Assembly (NCBI GenBank): GCA_949316235.1
Contig: OX438750.1
Span: 16,556,865 to 16,620,864 of the forward strand
Source of the DNA: Oegoconia quadripuncta
Taxonomy: Eukaryota; Arthropoda; Insecta; Lepidoptera; Autostichidae
Direction of reading: 5' to 3'
Length of the DNA stretch: 64,000 bases
The translations under genes were made by a program, and so were the position numbers. Numbering within the stretch: the stretch's first letter is position 1; every line of letters starts with the position of its first letter. The notes under the pieces are model-generated. The model was not told the origin of the DNA. It was given only the letters and a program-made list of their open reading frames with translations, and searched no databases. Below are positions 1-9,951 of this stretch, piece after piece.

Positions 1-2785
1 ACAAAATATTCATTTTTTACTGACTAAGTATAAGTCCTTTGTTAATGATAGAAAATATTATCATCACTAAGTACCTACAGTCACCGAGAACCCTCACAAC
101 TAAGGACTACAATGACAGTGCGCGCCAGGTTTAGACAAATAAAGTATCTGCACTCAATGTTCAAATAAAAAGGAGCTTTTCAATATTTTAGTAAATAATG
201 GAAGTTAGTATAAATCGGGGTTCAACACTACCTGGCTTTAGATAATTGTATACAATGATTTCATATTGAATGAATAGTGATACCATGTGACTAGATAGTT
301 CACCAAACGATCAATGTATATACGATTAATTTTATGTATCGATATTACGTTGAATATGTCTACATAATGTTTTTTTCCATATACCTGACAATGCTATGAA
401 TATTCCAAAATGTTTAACAGTTTTTATATTACGTTGTTTTGTAGGTATAATATCATATAACACTCAAAATGTGGGATTTCCATAAATCTTGGACGCAATT
501 ATAATACCTATTAGAAAAATAGACAGATCTTAAACGTATGCATTTTGTTTCCATTCTTACATTCCAATCTCTTGACGTTTAAGAGATGTATACGTTTCTA
601 ATATTAATGTACAAAGCGCAAGTCTAAAATGTTCTACTGAATACATTAATTAAATATAGTCGAAACTGCAAACTCTTAACAGAAGACTGAGCACTATTTA
701 CGAGTCTATTTTATATAATTGTACATTACACATAATCACAGTAAATCTGGGCATCAGTGGAACTCACAGTAGATGTACACACTAGAGTCACATCATGATA
801 ACAATATTATCATTACAGGGATTTTATATATTAACGAATTGTATAATTATTGAATATGTACCTATAGTTTAACAGATTTAACAGAATCTATTGCTTTGTT
901 TCTTTATCGCTGAAAGTTTAATCATTTTAAAGAATTAACAGCACTTTTGTAGACAAAAGTACAACTCTAATTGGCATAATAATCGTCTGTATAATATAAT
1001 AAGATAAATGAATGTGAATCAATGAACTAAGATAATATGGAGTAGTAATTGGTGTTGGTTGATTTAAATGTATGAAGCGAAATACATGTGCCAAAAATAT
1101 AAGGGAATCATTTCAAATTCAGAACTATTACTTTAATATTGTAAAGTGGCAGTTAAGTTTGATAACGATTGATTTTTGGTAGCTTCATTAGTTATTTTAT
1201 AAGTTGGCAAGTTAGCAGAGAATACTATTTATAAATAGATGCATTTGGTGGCAATAACATACAATAAAGTAGGTACGTATAGAGCTTTGATTATAAATAT
1301 ACATCCAGATTCCTTGTCACTGCGCTAAGAGCCAAAAAAATTTTTGTACTAACAAAACTATTGACACAGAATGTTAGAAATTATGATTAACTTGATAAGA
1401 TACATAGAACATCGTATCCACTTCGACAGTCACTAAATGTAAATAATGAAACAACGCTAAATGTTATCGTGAAAATATTAATTATATTTCCAAGTTCACA
1501 ACAATCTACCAAAATATACTAGCCTAGCACTAAAAATAGTGATAAAGCTACTAATGCTACTAACATTAACAACTAAATAATACGTTGATGGACAAATAAA
1601 TGTTGATTGATTTAGAAAAATATACCTATCTTTTCTTATGGTTGTGCAATAAAATGTTTAAGTACCTATTTATAGTAATTTGAAATAAAGTAAATATACT
1701 AGGTTAAAATTATGAGGCCGCGTTTCAAGTGGTACTACTTTTTATTCGACGCGCTTACAGAATGAGCTAGGTTAATCTGTATATCCTGAATGAGTATATC
1801 GTTCAGGACAGTTTGTGAAAAGGGTTTGAGACTATGAATATGTAACATGATAAAAAATGGGTAAGTATTAAATTATTATATTTAGACACGTGGCTCTTTC
1901 TTTCTTGCAATGTAAATATGGAAGTAGCAATCTCTGCTAAATTGTCAGCTTAACTTTGTGTTGTGATTTGTGATGTAATTTGTGTTGACGGATAATTTAC
2001 CTAATTCGTACAAATTCAGCAGTATTAGAGTGATTTTGTTAAAGTTTTAATTGACAAGTTTTTAATTAAGTTTTGTTATTTGTTAGTGATATTTGTATTG
2101 AGGGATTGATTAGGGGCTAATGCATATTGAATAATTGATTCGGGCACATTCAGTTTCCTATAAAATATTGATCTATATTTCTGCGTTGTTCTTGTCACTA
2201 TGTAAATTGTTTTGAAGTTCCTCTCTATTAATTCTTAAATGTTCTCTATTGAACCTCAATCTTTCGTAACAGATTTTGGTACAACATTAAATAATTAACT
2301 CTCAGGCACTTGTTACATTAATTAAGTATAGACGTTACAGTTTTTCATCAGGAGCCAAATGTAAGGACGAAAGAGTTAGATATATTTAGGACAGTACTTA
2401 TTTTTAGTTGATTGATTGATAAACATGTGATTGTATTAATTTAGTAGATTGAAATATTTAGTTCCTTCATTTTTGTTACGAATATTTAAATAATTGCAAT
2501 GATTTTAGCTATTAGATAATTGTTCTCTCCGAATAAAGAGTATAATTAATTATAAGTTGTGTAATTTAATTTGTTGTATTTTGCTTAATATAATGACAAA
2601 TTAAATGATATCGTTACATTAGGATGTAAAAAAGATTATCTATTTGATCTTAAATACGAAAAAAATATTTATGTTCTAGTATCATTCTATCGTGTAATTG
2701 AAATTGATATGATGGAGCGTTGTAGTAAAATTCGTTTACGGTCACCGACGTAAAGTGTAAAAAATAAAATGTGAAATACCGCTGC
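1..2785. other. AT-rich non-coding DNA, nothing recognised
   Basis: No open frame of useful length lies on either strand, and I see no splice-flanked coding segment, tRNA-like box or clear repeat unit. The base composition is strongly AT-rich with scattered short poly-A and poly-T runs. It could be intergenic DNA, or an intron or UTR of a gene outside the window; the sequence does not decide. Confidence 0.5.
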
Positions 2786-3068
2786 GCTCTTTTATTTTAC
2801 TATTATCATCAGCATCGTAACACCGGATACACTTCTTACCTAAAGCTTTTTGACCTCGGCATATAGATATCGACGATTCCCCGCAATATTGCTCTCGCTC
2901 TCTTATACATGGCGTCCCATAAATCCCATGATTACTGAGGTTTGCTGGAAGAGATCTCTTATAGAGATAAGCTCGCCTTTTGTATATTTTAATATTCTCC
3001 TGGTTTTTTGTTTTGTTTGACGTGTATGCTTATATACAATAAAGTGTTAAATAAATAAATAAATGATG
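2786..3068 (+). mobile_element. 3' end of a non-LTR retrotransposon (RTE/CR1-like)
   Basis: A more GC-balanced block contains 'ctggaagagatctcttatagagataagctcgcc'-type sequence near 2946-2980, then a T-rich stretch, an 'acaataaagtg' near the end, and a short (aaat)n tail. This order is what I know from the 3' ends of common lepidopteran LINEs. Only the tail is present, so it is a 5'-truncated copy. The family name is uncertain. Confidence 0.55.
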
Positions 3069-4330
3069 AAAGTTCCATGATAACCTGGTGCTAAGGAGAA
3101 TCAACTGAATATCTAGTATACCTGCTTATAGAAAAATCTAAAAGTTTGCTATAATCCGAGATACCCGCTAAAGTCACAATAGTTCTTTGTGTGTGGTCTG
3201 TGGATTGAGCATTATGAAGATAACATTATTTGTAGCTGTCAAGGCTGGTATGGCTCTGCACCTTGGCCTGCCTATCAAAGGGCGAACATTATAAAAAAAA
3301 ATTGTAGCTGTCAGATGAATATCTCGGTAAAATTGTCCTCGTGGATATTAATTACATATTCTTTGCTCGTAGGGTTAAAGTGTTTGGGACATTTTATTTA
3401 TGAAAAGAAAGATGACCACTTCGACCATTAGTAGATCAATCTCCAGCACCCAGCATTGTGTTCGCTCGCTACCTAATTATTCGCCATTTAGCTCGCTTGC
3501 GTTCCATCGCTAAATTTGCTACCATGTTCACTCGGACGACATTACAACTATGCCACTCAATCATGCGATGTCATGCTACGGGGGCAGGAAGCCATATGTA
3601 GTAAACGACTTTGCTATTGTCAATTTGCCAGCAGCGTAGATTTTTAAACAAAATGGTGGCCTGTGGACGATGATTTAAACAGTATTTTATAGGCAGAAAT
3701 TATAATTATTGAATTAAAACAACAGGTCGACTTTCTAAGGGGAGTAATGACCGATGAATATGGTGACACAGTAGACGACTGGACATGTGGAAGTGGCATG
3801 CCTTGACATTTATTACCACTTGGTCGGATTCCCAAAAGGACGGATTCTCATTTCGCCGGAATACTGTTATTAAGAAAAACGGTTACAAGAAAAACATTTT
3901 TATTTATTAAATAAAAACACAAAAGGATTCATGTTTGGTTGTCAGCACTGTGTTTGGGATACCCATCTTGCTTCCACATGTGTGGAATAAATAACGCATA
4001 TGAATGCGTTAGTGCGGAAATGTGCCGACAAGTGGTGTACAACTTATATTGGTCAGCATGACGAGATGCGAGTAGGTAACTTTGAAATGTCTACCTATCA
4101 TTTCAAGACTTAGATCGTTTAACTAATAATTGATTCACTTTGGTTGAAAGGCGCAGAAGTCAAAGGTAATAGGTATTGAACGATTCACTTTTATGTTTAC
4201 ATGATTCAATTTGGTTCATCATCATCATATCAGCCGAAAGATGTACACTGCTGGACAAAGGCGGAGGGAGAGGAGAGTTGCTTTTGGTTGTTTCATCCAA
4301 ATTGAAAGGCAGAAGTAATAATAATAAATG
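3069..4330. other. Non-coding stretch, small repeat scraps only
   Basis: No gene is supported. Around 4205-4265 there is a short scrap ('catcatcatatcagccgaaag' followed by 'ctgctggacaaaggc') that recurs near 33690, 42170 and 47060, so it belongs to an interspersed repeat family. The rest shows nothing recognisable. Confidence 0.45.
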
Positions 4331-4577
4331 TCCTTGGACATACACACAGCGCTATCTAGTTCCACTTTAAGCAACTATAGGCTTGTTGTGGATACCAGAT
4401 GCGTCGATATACTACATAAATACATTTTTTTTTGTAAATAAATACTTATTATAAATGAAAACATCCTTAACTCGGGTACACGAGACCGTACTCATCATAC
4501 AAATATGCCCTGCGGGATTCGAACCCGCGACCTTTTGGTATAGTGGTCAGTTTCTAACCACTACACCAAACAGGTCG
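4331..4577 (-). mobile_element. tRNA-derived SINE, family A (copy 1)
   Basis: Read on the minus strand, the element starts with a tRNA-like head: an A-box-like TGGTGTAGTGG and a B-box GGTTCGAATCC about 50 nt further on. A body follows that includes 'ggataccagatg' and 'tacataaatacattttttttt' on the plus strand, ending at 'ccttggacatacacac'. Four other copies of the same family occur in the window (17804, 43793, 50296, 57270). It is not a tRNA gene: the anticodon arm does not fold and the body continues well past a tRNA. Confidence 0.8.
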
Positions 4578-7500
4578 ACAAACAAACCGTGTGGATCGAC
4601 TTTATGCATGACAAAGATAGAAATTATCGAAAAGTCGTGTTACAATACAAACATTGATAGTGATAATGCTTCCGATCGATTTCGGCCATGGCGACCACTT
4701 TGACTCCCTAATCGGTTTGGCGCTGATGCGCTCGAAGATGGCCAAAATCACCGATCTTTGCGATGAACTCCCGTGCGCAATTACGAATGCATCAGAGATC
4801 AAAATGATACCCCATTCTGTTACACAACAAAATTGTTTCTTTTTTTTAAGAAAGACTGGAAATTGATTTAAAATTCCGCTGCTACTTAAAGTACACGCGG
4901 CCACACGACGACCGTAACGCCTACGACTCCGGTGTAGGCAAATTTCGCTGCGTACTTTACGGTAGCGTCGAGCAGCCATCCTGCACTGGTAGTGTTAAGG
5001 TCTTCGGGCTGCCAACTTTACATTACATTGACACCAAAACACAGTAATCGATGTCACATGAAATCATGCCATTTATTTTCATTAAATACAATTTTATAAA
5101 TACAAAACTAGTTAAACGGTGGATTGAGTGCTTACAACTCGTCTTAATAACACTCAAATTTGAGCAAATGCAAGCAGATTTGTGTTATAATTTATTAACC
5201 TTTTTGATACGTTGAGACCCGTTACTCTAACAATACGTTGGTAACTTTAAAATAATCTTCAAACACTATATTTTCGAGACAAACTATTAGACAAAAAAAA
5301 ATTAAGAGCTTGTTCCATAATTCATAATTAGATTTTCGTCCAAAAATTACAAAAAGCAATACGCAATCGACTTTAAAAATGTGTCAACTTCAAGCGTAAT
5401 CGAGTTACTACAAAGGAATTTTAACAATGCACTTTATACCTAATTGTTGGTAGCCGGTAGCCACTAGTTTTCTATCTATGACAATCAATTACGTGCCGTG
5501 TGACTCCACACCACGCTCAAACTTGAATTACACTTACGTGCATATCAATTGAACGACCCCTATTACCGCCAATGGTTTTACAAACTAACTAATTTAAAAT
5601 GTCACTAATTATATGCTAGAAATTATAACCTCCTCCATTTTTGGTCTCAGTTTAATTCACATTACATGTATGACAATTAACCGTTAACATAGGCAATTTC
5701 ACCATTCTTACAGTTTGAAATAACTTTCTATGAATAAAACGTGGCACGACCACCGTAACCACTATTGTCGTGCGATTAACTAATAAAAATATAACTCCAG
5801 TACTTTTAAGAAATACAGGCATTTGTAAAGAGATATATAGGGTGGATCAATTAAGTTGCTCGCAAGTGCAATTCCGATAAAACATTAATCGGTTTTGTAG
5901 CCGAAAGTGTACGTAAGCATAACGGACCTCAACTTGGTGGCTGTAACCAAATAAGTATAAAAACAATATATTCACACTATTTTTTTATTTTATTGACACA
6001 ATTATATTGTATTATATTGTAAAAGCAAGCAGTAGGTACTTATACATAGGAATCCCTGTTTCAATATGTGTATCATACGTGTAACGACATAGCCCGAATT
6101 GAGATTAAACTCGACGGTTAATGTGAATTGCGACGTAGTGAGAATAAGTTTTTTAATCGATAGGCAAAGGTTCGCTTCACATCCGTCGACCACCACAGAC
6201 TCGTTCGTTATCGACTATAATGAAACCCTTTTCAAACAGACTCGAATTTCATCATACAGTCCTGAAAATCTGAAAAACGTCATTTTTGATATTTTTAATG
6301 CTTGAGACACTAAAAATGACTGGTTATTCGGGATGTGAGAATTGTCACAAATTATTTTACGCGTGACATAATCTACACTGTTCAAAAATCGACCTCCAGG
6401 GGGGCTAGCATGACTCGTAGTCTCTTCAATGACAAGATAGAAGACGTTGTAAACACTGCGACTCGTGCTAGCCCTGCTGTGGTATTAGTGTACCTACTTA
6501 AACTCGTTCGTCAAAGGCTGTTTGTGCACTCACTCGAAATTCTATTTAGAGTCGTCTTTATATTGACGTAATAAATACGAATAAAAAACATCAACAGCCT
6601 GCCCCCACTGAATTATTGCCGCATGTCATTACTTCCCAGAATTTGTTCCTTATTATTATTAGCGACACTATCGAATGGTGTAATAATAGTTGTTTTATTT
6701 TTTTCAAAATCAACGGGTTCGATTCCTGGCTAGGGTTATTTTTTCAAAAATCCAATGATGCAGTTTTAGGTTTCATCAAAATCGGGCCCGAGGCTCCCTT
6801 GAGTACTTTTCGCTATTCCTCATAGTTTAGGATTCGGCCATCCAGACAGACTTAAAAAATTCAGCCTGTATATTATTTACTTGAGCGGCAACACTATCAA
6901 TTGTCATTTTATATGGTATCCCCAAAGAATCGAATACGAATGTGTGCACACACACCCACAGACTCAGACAATTAATAATAAAAGCTTGAATTTATTTGCC
7001 TCGCAATCTGCTAGTAGTCGAGCGCTAATTCTTTGTATTTTTATCAGTGAAAATATTTCACCATTTAGGGATAAACAGACAAAGCTCTGAATATATATTG
7101 TCTTTTTTGTCTCGATAGTGATGTCGAGCTCTAATCTAAAGCTAATTTTAGCGTGGTTCTTATTATTCCAGGAAGAAAGAGATGGCACCACATTAAAATT
7201 AGTTTTATTCGAAGTGTAATCAGAATGGAAACCACTGTCCCCGTTTCCTTATGGCGACAAAAAGGTCATGCGACATGGCCGTTGAAAGACATATCACGTC
7301 TTTTAAGATTTTTTATTGTATTTAGGACCTTTAGGTTAGATAATATTTAATTTGTATTACATGATTACTATTTCCTTATCGGAACGAGGTAACTATTTTA
7401 TTATATAATTCGCTATTTGTTGCTGCAATATCACACGGTTTTGTATCAATTATAATATAATACTAATATTCAATATAATCAATAATTAACTATAAATTAC

Positions 7501-7869
7501 GCCACTTAATTTACGAAGAGAACACTCCAAATTTATTCGAAACTAATATTTTGTTCATATAAAAACAAATAAATTTTAAGTACAAACTAATTATAGATAT
7601 ATCCAATAAGTTTGCGATATTTCGTTATGAACACAAAAGTAATGTTCCTATCACTCCCATCTACGTTAATTCCAAAACACTGCAGTCTCAATGATTTACC
7701 TAAGTTATCCTAAACCGATGTACACAGAGGCGCAGTGGCTTGGACTTTGAGCTTCACCATAGTATGACTAAGAAGTGTCCCGTTATATGAGCAAGCAGGT
7801 GAAAGTAACGCACATGTTCGTTCATAAGGCCCCGAAACATACCCCATCCCTATGGTATGTCTCTTGACT
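4578..7869. other. Non-coding stretch, no gene supported
   Basis: Several short open frames occur (for example around 4602-4979 on the minus strand) but none has splice flanks, repeated sequence support or a recognisable domain. The segment 4660-4980 is more GC-rich than its surroundings and may be a decayed repeat. The remainder is AT-rich without visible structure. Confidence 0.45.
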
Positions 7870-8009
7870 CTTCAGAAATTGCTCAAGCGTAGATCTGCGC
7901 TTGAGTATAGTTAGAAAGAAATGCCACTATACAAGCTACATAAAGATGGCTCTTTTTAACTGTCAAGTGGAGATGTCTACTTGAGTAACATTCCGTGATA
8001 TGGGCCTTA
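7870..8009. mobile_element. MITE family 1, foldback element (copy 1)
   Basis: About 140 bp with inverted ends built on 'ttcagaaattgctcaagcg' and its near-complement 'acttgagtaacattccgtga'. The interior carries 'tatacaagctacataaag' and 'ctttttaactgtcaagtgg'. Two further copies, at 50092-50241 and 52563-52715, share both the ends and the interior. There is no coding capacity, so it is a non-autonomous inverted-repeat element. The transposase source is unknown. Confidence 0.75.
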
Positions 8010-8194
8010 ATATAGCATGCGTGTTCATTCAAAATTTACCTTTGAATAACAAAACCAACAAATTATTTACAAAAGGCATTAAAAAATTCTGACTTCAGAT
8101 AATAAGCAAGCAAGCAATAAGCAAGAACATAGGCCGCTCGGCGATATTCAGTCTAATTATACATACATATGTTTTCCTTGCTTTGTCGTATTAC

Positions 8195-8345
8195 GAATTG
8201 TAACGAAAAACCTACTTAAAAAGAGCAACCCTTGAGTTTCTTGCTCGTTCTTCTCTGGGGAGACACGTTGTGAATGAACAGTAATTTTAATATTACGTAA
8301 AAAAAATGTAAAGTTGCCAAATGATAATTTTATGATATGAAATAA
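8195..8345 (+). mobile_element. LINE 3' tail fragment
   Basis: The plus strand has 'aaaaagagcaacccttgagtttcttgctcg', the same phrase found in reverse orientation in the LINE tails near 20500, 50690 and 51020. It is therefore a plus-strand 3' end remnant of the same jockey-like LINE group, lying just upstream of the longer LINE at 8.4-13.2 kb and apparently not part of it. Confidence 0.5.
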
Positions 8346-8611
8346 AATTCGCCGTTCGTTCGTCATTGAGAGTGGTAGCGTGTAGATTGTTGTTCAATAA
8401 TCTCTAACTTGTAAATATACCTCTTAACTATAAGTATCGTTACCGTAACAGTGTACCTACATTAGTGGAGTGATGCAATAATCTAGTGAAACTCAGTGCT
8501 CCTGTCCTATAAAACCTGCCTGTATTGTGCGTGTCGGTGAATCAACAGCTGACCTCTTTTAGGTATAACAAATAAAAAGATTTCTTTTGTCCCTGTGTCA
8601 CCTATCCTACG

Positions 8612-9571
8612 ATGGCCCTGCAACGTACACCCCCAAATAAGTACTCATCTGATCCCGATATACCTTCATTGATGGACAAAGATAGCTTTGTAAATTTACG
8701 TAAACGTAAACAACCAGAATGTGATGACGGGCTTGCATTCCTCGAGAAAAAATTCAATCAGCAATTAATGACATGGAATACCAAAATTACTGAATGTATC
8801 AGTAGCAGTGTTTCTACTGCAATTAATTCCGCTCTAACCAACGAATTGTCTAAAATATCCACTGCCCTAGCGGATATAAACACCAATATCCAGAAACTGA
8901 GTGCTGACAATATAAACATCAACAAATCTCTTTCGGAAACTAATGTTCGCTTAATTGAGATGGAAAAATCTGTCAGCTTCACATCAGAGCGTCAGGATAT
9001 ATTTGAAACCCGTCTAAATGCTATCGAGGAAAATCTTTCTCAATCCTCTACCTTAACAGACCACCTAAGTACTCTAGAGAACAAAATAGCAACCATGGAA
9101 CAGCAGGCAAGGCAGTGCAACGTTGAGATATCTAACCTGCCCGAGCGAAGGGGAGAAAATCTTATAGACATCTTGGAACGTCTGGGAAATGAAATAAAAC
9201 ACCCAATACGACCATCGGACATCATGTCGGTTCATCGTGTACCCCACGCTGATCAAAAAAATCCTCGACCTAAAAATGTAATTGTTAAAGTTACCACGAG
9301 AATGTTGCGTGATAATATTATTTCTGCCTACCGCGCCGCCAAGGGATTGGACTCCGCAAGACTATCTATACCAGGTTCCCCGCACATTATATATATTAAC
9401 GAACATCTAACACTCAGTAATAAACAGTTATTTCGACAGACCCGTGAAGCAGCGAAAAAATATGTGTATAAATACGTGTGGGTTAAGCATGGAACAATCC
9501 TGGTACGCAAAAACGACACCTCTCCAGTTATTGCCATTCGTTCGCCGCATGATGTCGCAAAAATTAAGTAA
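8612..9571 (+). CDS. LINE ORF1 protein (coiled-coil, RNA-binding type)
   Basis: A 319-residue protein. The start is the first in-frame ATG after the 5' UTR. Residues about 60-175 are rich in heptad-like Leu/Ile spacing with Asn, Ser and Thr (for example 'LSTLENKIATMEQQARQCNV'), as in a trimerising coiled coil. Residues about 165-250 ('NVEISNLPERRGENLIDILE' onward) resemble the RRM-like core of L1-type ORF1p, and the basic C-terminus ('TREAAKKYVYKYVWVKHGTI') resembles its C-terminal domain. No CCHC zinc knuckle is visible, unlike many jockey ORF1 proteins. By family knowledge it would coat the element RNA and act as a nucleic-acid chaperone. There are no internal stops. Confidence 0.85.
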   Translation: MALQRTPPNKYSSDPDIPSLMDKDSFVNLRKRKQPECDDGLAFLEKKFNQQLMTWNTKITECISSSVSTAINSALTNELSKISTALADINTNIQKLSADNININKSLSETNVRLIEMEKSVSFTSERQDIFETRLNAIEENLSQSSTLTDHLSTLENKIATMEQQARQCNVEISNLPERRGENLIDILERLGNEIKHPIRPSDIMSVHRVPHADQKNPRPKNVIVKVTTRMLRDNIISAYRAAKGLDSARLSIPGSPHIIYINEHLTLSNKQLFRQTREAAKKYVYKYVWVKHGTILVRKNDTSPVIAIRSPHDVAKIK

Positions 9572-9951
9572 ACTGTCATCTACGGCTTGTTGTAATAATA
9601 CCTATTATATAATATGTTTTATTTTTTATATGATAACAACATCTTTGTTTTTATTTTTCTTTGTATGTGTAATGTGTTTAACACCGTGGGTAGGTATGGA
9701 ACACAGCGACATGTATTGCTATTACTGTGTTTATATAGGCCTAGTAAACAAGTATATTATTCTAATGCCAGAACGTCTTGTAACCGATAATAAATGTTTA
9801 AATAGTGCAATTTTTGGATTCCCAACTTACGTACGTACTCGATTGAAATATATATTTTCGAATATTCATTTCAATTGTGTGACGTGTAAACTATACTACT
9901 TGTATAAAAATCTATTTACCCATACATATATACACTTTGTCTTCAGTTTAA

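Noticed and set aside
4508..4577. Possible tRNA gene on the minus strand (A box and B box present); likewise near 17804, 30890, 34895, 43615, 43975, 50470 and 57445.
   Set aside because: Each is followed by the same non-tRNA body, recurs in several copies and lacks a proper anticodon arm, so they are SINE heads.
4602..4979. 125-codon minus-strand frame in a GC-richer block.
   Set aside because: No family resemblance, overlapping plus-strand frame of similar quality, SINE sequence at one end; not supportable as a gene.
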